Shown: positions 12,702 to 24,739, counted from the stretch's first letter. The stretch is DNA of 64,000 nucleotides from Morchella semilibera (GCA_009192285.1 WBVU01000003.1:3503973-3567972); one strand, 5' to 3'. A program made the numbers and translations. The notes: a model not told the origin generated them from the sequence alone.

Positions 12702-13397
12702 TTAAGAATATCTTACCAACATTCTGCATTGTGCCACAATATCTCTCTTTTCCTCCTCTTTTGATGTTCGTTCCCACACCTCCCGCTCTATAATTTCTGT
12801 TTGGCCAGAGCCTGTATCCCTAACAACGACTTGACCGCTGTAGTGCTGAGAGTTCATGAACCCTAGAAGTTCACGAAACAGGTGCTCCCCAGCAGGTGTT
12901 ACGCAAAGTGCTGCAACAGAGTCATCATCACAAACACGGTTCCACGATGTTGATTTATACAAGTACTTACCTGAATAACCAACCACGCCCTTGCACCCTT
13001 CTGCTATCATTTTTGCCACAGAACCCTTCAGATCCTCCCATACCCATGCCCCGAAACTGCCCCAACCCTGTCTCCAAGCCTCGAAGCGTTCGATATGCCA
13101 TACATGTAGCCCTACCGTCTCACCTATTATCCCGAGGTGCGCTGGGGTGATATCCCATTCTTTCAGCTCACCTCTGATCAATTCTTCCCAGTGGCCTGAA
13201 ATGACAGGTAGAATTATGCATATTCCGCATGGCGATGTATTTTCGGACGTGGAGAGGTACTTAAAAGAGAGGGATGGCACTGCGGAGGTCCAAGAGGAGA
13301 GGGTAGAGAGGGTCAAGGGTGAGGGGTAAAGAGAAGCATCAGCATCTAGGAGCTGAGGAAGATCGGCGGGGCTTATGGGTACTAAATACGGCGCCAT
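12702..13397 (-). CDS. GNAT-like N-acetyltransferase fold protein
   Basis: Exons 13397-12971 and 12910-12702 give 211 residues. The 60-nt intron has a textbook GTAAGTACTTG donor and TTGCAG acceptor. Left unspliced it adds 20 residues without a stop. After splicing the C-terminal half reads VTPAGEHLFRELLGF, which resembles the GNAT motif following the acetyl-CoA loop (TPEG then an LGF helix). The N-terminus starts MAPYLVPISPADLPQLLDAD, typical of a GNAT opening strand and helix. Known role of the superfamily: acetyl transfer from acetyl-CoA to an amine. The substrate cannot be inferred. The assignment is by weak motif only. No neighbour is functionally linked, and the nearest gene is over 4 kb away and divergent. 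Confidence 0.65.
   Translation of the reverse strand: MAPYLVPISPADLPQLLDADASLYPSPLTLSTLSSWTSAVPSLSFKYLSTSENTSPCGICIILPVISGHWEELIRGELKEWDITPAHLGIIGETVGLHVWHIERFEAWRQGWGSFGAWVWEDLKGSVAKMIAEGCKGVVGYSGKYLYKSTSWNRVCDDDSVAALCVTPAGEHLFRELLGFMNSQHYSGQVVVRDTGSGQTEIIEREVWERTSKEEEKRDIVAQCRMLVRYS
12911..12970 (-). other. 60-nt in-frame intron of the GNAT-like gene
   Basis: GTAAGTACTT donor and TCTGTTGCAG acceptor. The length is a multiple of three and contains no stop, so both spliced and retained forms stay open. Removing it improves the match to the GNAT motif. Confidence 0.8.
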
Positions 13398-16300
13398 TGC
13401 TTTGGCATTCGACTAGGTGGGTTGGAGGTCTTAGGATTGAAGTTGCAGAGTCCGTAACAAATATTAGAAGTATGGGAGGACGGGCGTGCTAGTGGTAAAT
13501 CTAGCCTATAACGTGCTAATATTTCAAATTGACCCATAAAAAATGATTGAATGTTTCACGGCCTTGCTCCGCGCAGTTTTTTTTTTGTTCACTGAGGTTG
13601 CGTGATCATAAATTCCCCGGTTGTTCTCAGATCTGCACCTGTATCACTCAGTCTTGAATAGTGCGTATCAAATTGCGACGCTAACCCACATGCTTTGGAG
13701 TAATTCTCCGAGAAATCGCATGTACCTATATAGCTATGCCGAAAAAACTTACCGCCTGATTCTCACCAGCTAGTAAGGCGTGTCAATGCAGGTTGATTAG
13801 CGCAGAGCGCGAAAGACTAGATACATGGAGGTACATGTACATGTAGGTACATAAATCTGGACTCGGAGTCTAGAGTAAGGTTCATCCCGCCGTCAGTACT
13901 CTACAGTTTACTGAAGTTTAAGAACTTAAGCTCGAGGTTGAGATGCTGTCTTGTAGCCTGATTCCCTACTCTGGCAATTTATCTCATCCCTGCTCTCCAG
14001 TGTCTTAGTGCTAACAATTTATCAATGATGGAGCTTTAATCCAGGAAAGGAAACCAAAAACCACACCAGTGCACCCACTAGAATGTGTAGAAACACGTGT
14101 TTAGAATGCGTAGGGCTGCATTGTCGGGGAATATAGGTACATAAATGTACTTGTAGGGCTTGTGATAGCATACGTGTAGTACTACCTAGATTACCCCGCT
14201 AGTATTGTTCTTTTAAGCAGTACCTACTTACCTACTTCAAATTCATGTCAAAAGCCTCCTGTTTGGTCTTTACACCATTTCTCTGAGGTTTCCAATTACA
14301 CCAAAAGGTGGTTACTGCCGGCGCAGGTATCATTACCTGGGGGACCTTCACAGCTAGATTTAATACTATATTCTACAACTTACATTTATATTCAGGCTGT
14401 TTGGATTGGTTACAGCAAAAATGTCAGTATAACCTATCCTAGCATGTGCCTCTCAAGCGGCCCCTAATCAATTATTTGGGCCATTCACAGCTACCTCCAA
14501 ATCGACCCCCACAATCGAGCTCATAATTTTCGGACGGGCCAGTACCGTTGGCGGTCCCTGGAGCCGCGACAGAATCTATCCTGGCCTCACCGCCCAACAG
14601 CCCTTCGGGATACTTGAACCCCCTCACCTTCGCCTTGATCCCTAGAGGGTGTGACATCAGACTCTTCTACCCCTGTGCAACTGTATGGAAGGCTACATGC
14701 GAAAGTTCAAGTTGCTTTATCGTATTAGATTTTTACATGAGATTCAGGCAATTGACAGGGTCCAGGAAGGTTCTGGATGGAGTGTAGAGTATCAAAGTCT
14801 TGATAGGCGGTCAAGTTGTTGCGATAGCTGATTCTAGCAACGGGGACAACTTCTCAGCCTTTTGTTCCAAATATAGAGGATAATGGCCTAAAGTTCTACT
14901 CCAGAACCTGGGGCCTCAACAGGGGCGCCTCGCTGCACCTGAGGTAAAGTGTCCTTCTCGCCCCCCCCCCAAAAAAAAAAGTCTATTGGTGATTTGTGTG
15001 GCAACCGCACCTAAAGTGTCGATAGACTTTATTTTGGCGAGTATTATATGTGGGGTAAGTCAGCACTGAATGCAGTGAGCACTTGCAATTGTGCTGGCAA
15101 AGTTGGGAAAGCAAGTCTATTGGGTTACTAGAAAAGAGGAGTCCGGCGCTGAGGCCCAGCTGGCCAGCCACTTGCTTGTGCAGAATGCAGTGCATCATAA
15201 TGGCATCCTAATGTATTCGATCGTGAGAGATAGTGGTATTGTGGATAATGGCTGCAGCGGGTGGGTGTACTGGGACTAGTATCATCAATGCAATAAAGGC
15301 AATGGGGTACGGGGATAGACAAAACATGGGCACATTGAGACCAGATATTTTGGATCGAAGGAATTTAACTTGTATATCTGAGTTGCTTTTGATAAATTAG
15401 GAGAATAAGGCTGACGTGATGATACCAGTGTTCTGGGAGAATACACATTCCTGCGTGGCAACAAAACCACCACGGCGAAAAAGTGGGCAGGTTAGAGTCA
15501 CTACCAGATGTCAAAGGTGACATTGACAGACAGCACCGACGCCCAGATGAATACGGTTATCTGTGCTACAGGTTGGGATATAATTGTAGTCTAGGATCCC
15601 TCCGACCCCGAATCTACGCCCAGGGATATCTACAGGTGGCGTCTACCGCCCACCTTCTATACTCTAAGCTTACTACCCCAAAGAGCTCAGTGCAAAATGG
15701 AGGGGTTTGGGAAGCACAGTTCAAGGTTATAGTGAGCTCTTCCCACGACTGGCATCACCGCCACCCTCTTATAGGGCCCCAACTATACCATATAACCAAT
15801 TTCGCCTTTACAACCGCATCCCCCAAAGGTCGCTTTATGAAAGTAACGACAACCATTTATTCTTGTCGGTTCTGTCGGGACGGGGTATAGAGCCATTGTA
15901 CCTGAGTGTATGGGTGGTAGGGCGGTAACTTACAGACGATGGGGGAGATTCTGTACATACTGTAGGATTTCTTTCCCGTAAGCCAAATCAGCCTTGATAT
16001 TCAACGATTATGATGAGATCCAATCATATAACGAAAGTTGCTAATGTAACGTAATTGATCGATGTTATGTTAACTGAATATAGAAAGTAACAGAGGATAG
16101 TCCACGCTGTTTGAGCGGGTTACAATTGCCTGTTTCTGTCTTTAGAATCCAGGTATATACATATAAATATATATATTATAGCAATTGCAGTAAGTTTTTC
16201 CCAAAACGAAACGTGGACCCGAGCTCGAGAGGGAGATCCAGCTTGCGTATCTGATAAATAACGGCCGCAATTTAGTAAGCCTTGGACATAGAGACTCGAG

Positions 16301-17795
16301 GGGAAAATAAACTGGTGATTCACCATCGTAGGTCTACCATATTTCAGATGTTTCACACCCCGCACTTTGAATTACTGTCACTCACTGGGTATTGATGGAC
16401 ACTGGGTGTTGACGGACAGGGCTTTTTGGCGAATAAGAACAAAATAACCGGACTTAGCTACTTCTCTTTTGTAGGATCCGTCAACACCCAGTATCCATCA
16501 TCACCCCGTGAACGACAGTACTCCCTGTTTAGACGGAGTATCCCACTGCGGTTTCCAGGCTTACCTAATTATAACTACATACATGTAGTTAGTGTTAGGA
16601 GAATGTAAGAGAAAGATTCTGATCAGAAGAGTTGAAGCGGAAAGACAAGCCTTGAATGAATGTCTCTAGCCTATGACTGATTCAAGTATCTGTTTCAATT
16701 ATCGATCTACCAATATACTCATATGTAGAGAGTATCTATTATAAACTCTTGAAACTAGTAGAAGTTTAATCAGTATTTAATTAGCTAAGGCTGGCTGATT
16801 TCGTAGCAAAAGATTGTCTGTGTATTTACGTACGTATTTTGAGGCGGTGATGGGTTATGTGGAATGGGGTTTCGAGTGATATGTCTTTGTGGTTCTGATA
16901 TGATAATGCCTGTCAATTAGTTTAACTACCAGGAGCCTAGTGTGCTGCAATTCGGACCAAGTTCAAAAAAGCTTGTTGCAAGACTTCAGGGGACCAGGAT
17001 GAGTTGGTTTGAAATCAGTTGGGTTCGTGTACCGCCATTCGAGTCTAACCCACACAGGCGTTAACTACATGTAGTATGTAACTACTTCATGTATCTAACT
17101 AGCTCAGGGCCAAATATGAGCGATGAACTGCTTCAGCAATCCCATGCTGGAGAGGGATAGGCTGCATATATTACTCTATTACTTACTCAGTCAGGGACTC
17201 AGCACAATTACTGAGCTAGTTTCTCGGCCATCAATCGTGAACCTCCCCCACCCCCCCCCCCCCTCTCTCTCCTCCTTCCCTCTCTGCTGTGCGTCGCTGT
17301 GCGTCTTATGCCCGTTACAGCAGCACGTATGACCCGCGGGGTGTGTCTATCAGCTACCTGTACTTATTGTTATGTACGGAACGGATTGCTATGTCAATAG
17401 ATTTTTATTTTATTTCGATATCGTGGAGCCTTTTACCTGCGCACATTGAACTTGATTCTAAGTGGGTCTCTGAGGCTCTGCGTGGATCAATATTAGCGTG
17501 GTCGCGGCGGCTGATCTCTCGAAAACGCTCCAACCGATTCCAACGTCAAACATCTTCATGTCAAAAACACCTTGTCATCCGTCATCATCTTCACACCCAA
17601 CCTTCTTCCACTATAACTCTCTTTCTCTCGCTCGCTCATTCACCTTTTTACATTCACCGTTCAATACTATACAGGTTTACGTCCATACTCTCATTAAAAG
17701 TAGCAACAACAACCACTACCCTCTCGTCCTCGCCGTCTCATCATCCTCTCCTTCTTCTTCTTTTATCGACGTAGCCTTGCTTTAAAGCAGCCATT
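13398..17795. other. gene-free stretch between divergent genes
   Basis: This is the shared upstream region of the GNAT-like gene (-) and the Zn2Cys6 gene (+). I see no supported gene. It holds two overlapping TACATGTA copies (13832, 13838), two more at 16580 and 17066, a C10/A10 block near 14961-14980, and a TA-flanked MITE at 16373-16520. The last 300 bases are pyrimidine-rich (TTC/CTC runs at 17590-17765), as is common in fungal promoters and 5' leaders. Confidence 0.6.
16373..16520. mobile_element. 148-bp terminal-inverted-repeat MITE flanked by TA
   Basis: The left end TACTGTCACTCACTGGGT and the right end, read in reverse complement as TACTGTCGTTCACGGGGT, continue to match for about 44 bases up to GTGTTGACGGA. 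The central 50 or so bases are unique. The outer TA on each side suggests a TA target duplication, and the termini CTGTC/GACAG are compatible with Tc1/mariner-type MITEs. Inside the left arm two near-identical 17-base units with CACTGGGT lie in tandem. There is no coding capacity. Confidence 0.75.
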
Positions 17796-20171
17796 ATGAC
17801 TGGAGGAAAGGCGGTTCAAGTGGTATTTGCCGCCAACAATAGCGCATATAGAAAGCGCAAAAGAGCACATCGCGCATGTGAACAGTGCAAGAGCAGACGG
17901 GTATATATCGCAACCTAAGAAAGTAACCCTTTGATAGTTGCCAATCTGACAGATACAGAGAAAATGTCCTCCACCATTCGAAAACCACGAGCGTTGTGCG
18001 AGTTGTGCTCAGGATGGCATTCAGTGCAGGTTATGGCTACTATCCACCAGAAAATCTTGTATTAACACTTGTGTAATAGTCTGGCTTTGATTGATTCCGA
18101 GGCACCACAAACCACGACAAGGCCATCAGACGAATCCCGCAACGACAACGACGATCCCGTCGAACAAAATTCAATCACCGATAAGAATCCTCGTTTTATT
18201 GGTGATCTTAATCCAGAGTCCGTGTTTCTGACGGTCAGCGGTGATTCCGCGTCGGCGCACGAGGTCGCAACTGACCGCAATGAGGTGGGCGTTTGGGTCT
18301 CACAATCACCTGAACCCCTGTCCAGGCACAAGGGAGCGAAACGGCCGCGTTTTCAAGACCAGGAGAGCTCTAAAAAGCCTACTTCCGCAGCGCCGGCCGC
18401 AGAAGGTGAGCCTGAAAAACACTTGAACGCATATCTTACTTCGTTAAGTGCCTACGCACTCCCGACTCGACCATGTATGGATTTGTTGCTCGGGATATAT
18501 GAAAATTCAATCCATCCTTTATTTCCAATTATCGATGATGCGACTTGTGCATTATTTAAAAGAACTCCGGACAAGATTCCGATTGTACTACTACAGAGTA
18601 TACTACTTGTTGCCTCTCGGCACGCTGATGCGGCAGCACATTTGCGCTTATCGGCGTCTGGCGAACTTCTGAAACCTGGTGAATTTTCACAGCGTCTTGA
18701 AACACGCATCAAAGCACTTATATATGCGGATGATGAGCGTAATCGAATGAACCTCATACGTGTATATGCGCTATTATCTCTAGGTGGAGGGAACGAATCG
18801 AGTCGCAACTTGGCTATGGCGATTCACCATGCACACTCGCTGGGCCTGCATATCAGCAATTCCAAGGCCGAAGAGTTATGGTGGTGTCTATGGACGCTGG
18901 ATAAACTCCAGGCTGCAATGAACGGAAGGCCCATCTTAGTTAAATTGGAAGACGTCAGTATTGATCGGCCCTCTAAGGTTAAAGGCGGACGGGGGGCAGC
19001 GTTTCGTATTATGGTAAAACTTGCTGGACTTTTGGAGTCAGTTATTGCTCTGTATCGCCCCGGGAATGAAAGTGATTGGGAAAAACCGTTTCCAGACTTT
19101 CAGAGTCATTTACAAGATGAAGAGGTACCAGAAGGAGGTCAACTAGGTAGATTACAGACAGTCCCCAGTCCTACCTACTACAGTAAACTAAAATGTTGCA
19201 GTGGTTCTCAAATTGATTTATTGCGCTATTTCTATCCTCTCTCACCGCACACGTACTCAGAACCAAATCCGCAGTAATTCCTACATTCGCCGCCTAAACG
19301 CTGCCATGGATGTTATAACGATTTTCCGCGAAACCAAAATACCACTCCCTCCGACACCCATATTGCCTTACGCACTATCCCTCGCTTTGACTACCTTTTA
19401 TGCACAAGTGCGTGAAGGTCGCGGTAAATGTATGGAAGAGTATTCTTATTGTATTGAGAAACTCACGTACTATAGTGAATGGTGGTGGGTCGCAGGCGCA
19501 ATGGCAAAATTGGGTAGTCGTGCGATCAGTAATTCAGGGCATCAAAAAAGGGCAGTGGAAGAAAAAGAATGTGCTGCAGTGCTATCAAGCCTGAAGAGCA
19601 CTGGAGAGGACCCAAAGAACACGTATGGCAGCGTACACCGAGAAAGGATAGTTACACATAAAGTTATCACACCAGGTATTCTCATAAACATCCTTTAATT
19701 TAAGGAACATTCACCTGCTCACGCTACTAAGGGTCCACAAGATCGCCACCTTCGAAATCACCTCTACTGACATCACCAGCATCAACACCCCCACATGGAC
19801 CGAAACGTCACCCGATATATGCAGGAACGCCGCCGATAATGTCGATGTCCCCAATCATCGAAAACATACCGCTTTCACCTTATACAACCTATGATTCTGC
19901 CCTGACTATGGGGCCACCAATAATGCACCAACGCACTTATGTGACGTCGAGTCCCCAGTTCTACACCGAGCAATTCCTCCCGGGCGGTCACTTGGATTCG
20001 TTCCTACTCGACCAATTCTCAAACCCGGGTAACCCAGTAGATTTTGACGGTTTTGATTTGGGTCAAGTCTGGATAGACCCCGCTTGTGCACTTCATCAAC
20101 CAAACTACGGACTCGGAGAAAACTGGAATAGCCGAAACGATGGTACTTCGTCAACGTGGGCTGGGGGGTGA
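17796..20171 (+). CDS. Zn2Cys6 fungal transcription factor
   Basis: Five exons, 17796-17900, 17959-18029, 18080-19146, 19202-19675 and 19825-20171, keep one frame for 687 residues. The first two exons form the zinc binuclear cluster: RACEQCKSRRRKC then C-x9-C-x2-C-x6-C (residues about 28-58), preceded by a basic YRKRKRAHR. Exon 3 carries the middle homology region typical of PF04082: LGLHISN, then EELWWCLWTLDKLQAAMNGR and a DRPS motif. The C-terminus is acidic and aromatic (FLLDQFSN, DFDGFDLGQ), like an activation domain. Known role of the family: a nuclear, promoter-binding regulator of metabolism, often of pathway genes. The target is unknown; no cluster of enzymes lies alongside. The last junction (19676-19824, 149 nt) is the least certain. 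It was chosen because it keeps phase and yields a smooth Pro-rich join. Confidence 0.85.
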
Positions 20172-20343
20172 GCCGACTTGAGACAGAAACTCTTGAGCCC
20201 CCCCCCCGTGATTGGAATTTTGGTTATTTTTTTTTTGGTCATTATCTCGTGTCGGGTTTTGTTCGCAGCTTCAAGTAAGTTCACGTGTTTATGCCTTCTT
20301 TTTCTTAAAAAAAAAAAAAACCTAAAACAAAAACCGATCAATC

Positions 20344-20366
20344 TTTTTTTTTTTTTTTTTTTTTTT
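20344..20366. repeat. T23 homopolymer
   Basis: An uninterrupted thymine run just downstream of the Zn2Cys6 gene. The length is as printed in the assembly and may be inexact. Confidence 0.8.
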
Positions 20367-21353
20367 GAGTTCGCTTTTCAGGCAGCGCAAAAAAAGGGAA
20401 AAATGGGGTAGTTATTATTGGTTATTAAAAATTTTTGCAAAAAATGGTTCAAGTACTAGAGGTCGTGAGAGGGTGCCAGTCATATCCTCCAGGGGGGGGT
20501 TTTTTTTTAAAGAAAAAAAAAAAAATTAACGGGTATTCGTGGTAAAAAAAAAAAAAAAAGAAAAAAAAACCCCCATTTCGGAAGGATCGAAAACTTTATT
20601 GTACATACCCAATCCGATGTACAAAAAAAAAGCAAAGAAAGAAACCTGTAACTGGAGGTTTTAGTTTATTGTGGGCGTCATCTCCCTTTTTTTTTGGGGG
20701 GGGGGTAACGATATGTGTTGACGACAAAGACAGAAAGGCCGGGGGAAGAGAGGGGGAGGGAGGGGGAGAAGAAGGGGGGGGGGTGGGAGATTGGGGGGGG
20801 GTGACGAAGATTAATCCGCAGATGGATCATCAGCTCAGTGGTATAGGAATCTTGGGGGGGGGGAAAGGGGACATGATGTAGTTACGAGTTACGGCATTAG
20901 CGGGCGCTCTGTTTTTTTTTTTTTTTTTTTGATATTTACACTATGTACCTACATAGTATCTAAGCATCTCTATAGCACATATATAGAGCCCGTTTCAGGC
21001 AGGCCGGGGGGGGGGGGAAAAGAAGGCGTTTTATCGAACCCCACATATACATAGATAACAGTTGGCGGTGGTGGTGGGTGGTGGTGGTGCGCGCATGTGA
21101 CCGAGTGATAGGAGCTGACCGAGACCGAGACCATCACGGGGGAAAACCTATCAGTAACTGCCTGTATATACGCCCTTTTTCCTTTAAGTAACGCTGCCCT
21201 GCCCTGCCCTGCCCGCACTAGCGCGCCTCGCAAAGCTAATACTCCAGACAGATCATACATGCGCGCCGACTAGCTATACATATATAAACTACATGTACCA
21301 GGGTGGTGCGTAGCGTGGTGATATACACCCCAGCCTAGGTTAATATAAAAAAA

Positions 21354-21361
<8 letters not shown>

Positions 21362-21395
<34 letters not shown>
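21362..21395. repeat. (GA)n microsatellite
   Basis: About 16 uninterrupted GA units, directly preceded by an A-run. Confidence 0.9.
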
Positions 21396-21398
<3 letters not shown>

Positions 21399-21845
21399 CT
21401 CTGCATATAATAAACGCCCCTCTTCACTGGGGGGGGGGGGGGGAGGGGATAAAGAAACCTAAACTTCTAAAAAAAAAAGGGGGGGGGGGGGCAATGATGG
21501 ATAAGGCTCCAAACTCCATGATACGGTACGATACATACATACATGTAGGTAAAAACAACCTCTTTCTTTTTTTAGATATATGTTTATACGTATAACCCAT
21601 CCATGAACTCCTCGCGGGCCGGGGGGGAAGAGAGATATAAAAAAAAAAAAAGGTTGTTTTTTCCACGGGGGTGAGGTCATAAAAAGAAATAAAAAAATAA
21701 AAAAATAAAAACGAGAAGAAGAAGAAGAGAAAGAAGAAGAAGGAAGAAGAAAACAAATTTATTTCAACTACCTGGGAAAGAAAACACAAAAAGAGAGAGA
21801 AAGAGAGAGAGAGAAAAGGAGGGGAATCTGCCCCTGATGTCCCTG

Positions 21846-22683
21846 TTAGTCTTTTAATCGACCATCCAGGGCATCAGCGCCCCTCAGAAACCCCTCCACG
21901 AACGTCGACATCTCGTCCACCTTCCAGTCGTGGTGGATGTCGTTCTCCAGCACGGTAACCTGCTTTTTACTCAGGTTATCCCTCGCCGCGAACAACAGCC
22001 GACTCAGCCGTTCCAGCGAGTTTGCGAATGCCTCGAGGTCGGCGCGGGGGTTAGGCTCCCCCTCCCCCTCCTCTTCCTCCTCCTCCCCCGCTTCCTCTTC
22101 ATCATCCTTTGCGCCTTCTCCCCCCTCCTCTTTCCACTCACCCGCCCTTGTCTGCCTGCTGCGTTCGGGGCCGTTTGTGCTGGTAGGAGTCCTCGGGGTC
22201 TATACTGCTCGACGAGGGCGGCGGCGTGGACCGTTTTTTGGCGCCGGCGGAGGAGCGGACCGCTGGCGCGGGAGTCGTGCGCTTACTCTGCGCGCGCGTG
22301 TTTGGCGGCGATTTAGTAGTAGTAGTGGTGGTGGCGGCGGCGGTTGTGGCAGCCTTGCTCTTCCTGAGCTCCCGCACCGCGTCCAGATCCGACTTTAGCT
22401 CCCCGGCCCCCCCCTCGCTCGCGGTGTCGTCATCGATCTTTATGAACGTCTGAGCCGAGGCGCCGCCATTAGCGCCGTTAGCGCTCCTGCTGCGGGTGCT
22501 GCTACCGCCCTTCGTAACCGCGGGCACGGGACTCGTGGACGAAGGCTCTGTCGTCTGCCGGAACTCGGAGGTCTGGTTCGAGTTATTTGTGAGTCTGCGG
22601 CGGGGGGGAGGGGGCGCGGTAGCGGCTGCGTGCTCGGTTTGGCCGCGCGTCTGTGGCTTGCTGCGGGCGGCGTCCTTTGACAT
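21846..22683 (-). CDS. unrecognised nuclear-type protein, frame broken once
   Basis: The product has no family I recognise. The ATG at 22683 sits in a good context (CCACAATGTC). The first 180 codons encode a Ser/Thr/Pro/Arg-rich, probably disordered and nuclear segment, including Ala/Thr-rich stretches and a KRPR basic patch near residue 174. That frame hits TGA at 22138-22140. The next frame continues without a stop through an acidic Glu-rich stretch to a helical ending, LEAFANSLERLSRLLFAARD, and a stop at 21846-21848. Skipping one base in the GGG at 22141-22143 would make 278 continuous codons. The GTGAGT there also looks like a donor, but no acceptor in the right phase precedes the conserved-looking tail. 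I read it as one gene with a +1 base, either a sequencing error or a true lesion. Confidence 0.6.
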
Positions 22684-23467
22684 TGTGGGTGGTTGCGGGC
22701 GCGGGCGCGGGTGCGGTGAGGGGTTGGGACGGCGTCGGCGACGGCGGGGGCCGGGTTGGGGGGACGACGACGAGGACGAGGAGGAGGCTGAGAGGGAGTT
22801 TGCGGTTCTGCGGCCGGCGGGAGGCAGGAAGGGTGTGGATGCGGATGCTGGCGTCTTTTTATTCCGCGCCTGGAGAGCAGGAATGGGGGGCGGGAAATGT
22901 TAGTGTCAATTAAAGCATTGAGTGGGGGGGTTTGGTTGGTGGCTACGGGTGCGGGTGCGGGTGATGGGTGTGTGTGTGTGTGTGTGCGGGTATCGGGAGG
23001 AGGTTGTTAGTGGAGGAGGGGGAGCGCGAATGACGGGAAGAAGAAGGAGTCGCGAACAGCAAACGGTGATTATAGATGGAATATTAATAATCGCTATCCA
23101 AGACGACGACGATGAAGACGATGATGATGATGGTGATGGTAATGATAATAATAGTACAAATTATTGGTAGTTATTCTTCCTCGAATATACGAGGGGGAGG
23201 AAGGGAAGGAAGGAAAGGAAGGAGGAAAAGGAAAGGAAAGACGCGTCTGGAGAGAGTTCGTCGGGTAAAAGATGAAGATGAAGAAGAAGAGGAAGAAGCG
23301 GAGGAGGAGTAGAGGAAGAACCACAACACCAACAAGAGATAATCATAATCATCATCATCATAATCATCATCATCATCAGCATAATCATAATCACCATCAT
23401 CATCACCATCATCAATCACCACGATTCATGAGAATTAAAAGGGCAGTCGATAGGTCCGGGCTGCGGC
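22684..23467. other. G-rich and (CAT)n low-complexity spacer
   Basis: This lies between two minus-strand genes. It holds GC-rich GGGTGCGG-type repeats (22690-22760, 22940-22970), (TG)n at 22969-22986, GAC/GAT triplets at 23102-23160, polypurine DNA to 23310 and a CAT-type microsatellite at 23338-23420. Long reading frames here are repeat artefacts (poly-His, poly-Asp, poly-Met). No gene is supported. Confidence 0.65.
23338..23420. repeat. (CAT)n-type imperfect microsatellite
   Basis: About 80 bases of ATC/AAT triplets with few interruptions, beginning GATAATCATAATCATCATC. Confidence 0.85.
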
Positions 23468-24739
23468 TCAATCCACCCCAAATTGCAAGCCAGGCCAGCA
23501 GATAACAGAACCCACCACTTGCTGTAAGATGGGATGAATTATACAGGAAGAGGAATTAAAAAAAAGGAACATCTCCTACCTTCTTCTCGAGTTCATTAAT
23601 TGCACTTTCAAAATATCTCTATCGCTCCAATGTCAAAAGATCAGCAAAAGTTGCAGCAACAGTAACTCAAAGAGGCCAACAAAACACCACAACAACAACC
23701 AACAACCAACATCTTGAATAAAAAAAATAATAATAAATAAAAGATAATAATAAAATAATAATAAAATAATAATAATAGTTATAGAAATAATAAGATAGAA
23801 ATAATAAGATAGAAATAATAAGATAAAAATAATAATAAAAAATATCCCCTACCTTGCCATGTGGAATCTCCGCTGCTTCGAATTTCTGACTCTCAACAAC
23901 TTCTCTCCAGCCCTTCTCCGTAAATGTCTTTCCAGAATCAACCCACTGCTTAGCTATTTGACTCAATATTCTCCTCCTCCTCCTACTCCTACTCCTGCTA
24001 TCCCCACCACCACCACCACCACCTCCTCCTCCAACAACAACCGCGGCGCTCCTACTATTACTGGTACTAGTACTACTATTATTATTATTACTGTTATTGC
24101 GCCGTCCCCCCCCAAGCTCTTTCGCCTGGTCTATGCTCGCCCTGGTGCTCATGAAGCTTGCATCCCCCCTCCTCGAGCGGCACGTCGAGCACGTCCGCAT
24201 CTCCTTACCCTCGTAGCGTTTCCCCTTCCCCTCAAACTCACCGATCGGCTTCTGCGTGCGGCAGTCGGAGCAGATCTTCTCAACGATGGCGGGGGAGGCT
24301 CCGATCTGTTTTTCGTACTTGCTCCGGCACGTCAGACACGTCCGCATCGTCTTGCCGACGTTCTTGTCGGTCCCCTGGAACCGCTCAATGGGCCGTATCG
24401 TGCGGCAGCCTGAACACCGTCGTTCGTCTTCTCCCTCTTCCCCTTCCTCCCTTCCTCCCCCTCCTCCTCCCCCTCCTTCCCCTCATCCTTCCCCTCATCC
24501 TCTGCAACGGCCTCGGCTTCTTCCTTCTTCTTCTCCTCCTCTTTACCATCATCCTTCTTCCCATCATCCTTTTTCCCATCATCCCTTTTCTTCTCCTCTT
24601 CCTCCGCCGCCTGCCCCTCCTTCTCCCCCTCCTTCTCCCCCTCCTTCTCCTTCTCCTTCTCCTCCTCCTCATCCCTCTTCTCGACCTCCATGCTCTCGGC
24701 GGCAACGACAACGATGGCCTCGCTCTCGATCCCCGACAT
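23468..24739 (-). CDS. tandem CxxC zinc-module protein with charged N-terminus
   Basis: Exons run 24739-23853, 23618-23580 and 23521-23468. The first part is MSGIESEAIVVVAAESME followed by a Lys/Glu/Asp-rich low-complexity stretch of about 90 residues. It is then out of frame by one base with two tandem zinc-type modules: CSGCR...TCLTCR and CSDCR...TCSTCR. Each is a CxxC pair, about 25 residues, then a second CxxC pair, with a shared phenylalanine before the second pair. Gly-, Ser- and Arg-rich linkers follow. A helix (QIAKQWVDSGKTFTEKGWR) is continued across a large TTA-rich intron by the short exon YFESAINELEKK and a 17-residue last exon. Restoring one base gives about 326 residues. The zinc binding is inferred from cysteine spacing. 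I do not recognise the family. The frame break lies in a polypurine tract (about 24430-24480) without a usable donor. Confidence 0.65.
23620..23852 (-). other. large TTA-rich intron of the CxxC-module gene
   Basis: GTAGGG donor and GATAG acceptor (intron 23852-23619). On the plus strand the body is mostly TAA/TAATAA and AGAAATAAT repeats (about 23710-23845), an unusual microsatellite intron. Confidence 0.65.

Larger units (their letters stand above)
20172..21845. other. low-complexity intergenic region
   Basis: No gene is supported. The interval is dominated by homopolymers: C8 at 20198-20205, T23 at 20344-20366, adjacent G and T runs at 20492-20508, A runs near 20510-20570, T9 joined to a G run at 20690-20705, G-rich purine tracts to 20870, and a T run near 20911-20930. 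Further on are G11 at about 21007, (GA)n at 21362-21395, G13 at 21430 and A8 followed by G12 at 21471-21491. Long open frames on either strand are Phe/Lys or Gly/Pro artefacts of these runs. The part next to 20171 includes the 3' end of the Zn2Cys6 gene. Confidence 0.7.

Noticed and set aside
14472-14657. 61-codon minus-strand frame ending SCEWPK
   Set aside because: The composition is reasonable but there is no signal peptide, family match or upstream exon.
21424-21789. Minus-strand frame full of Phe runs
   Set aside because: Produced by A-run and GAA repeats. No coding signature.
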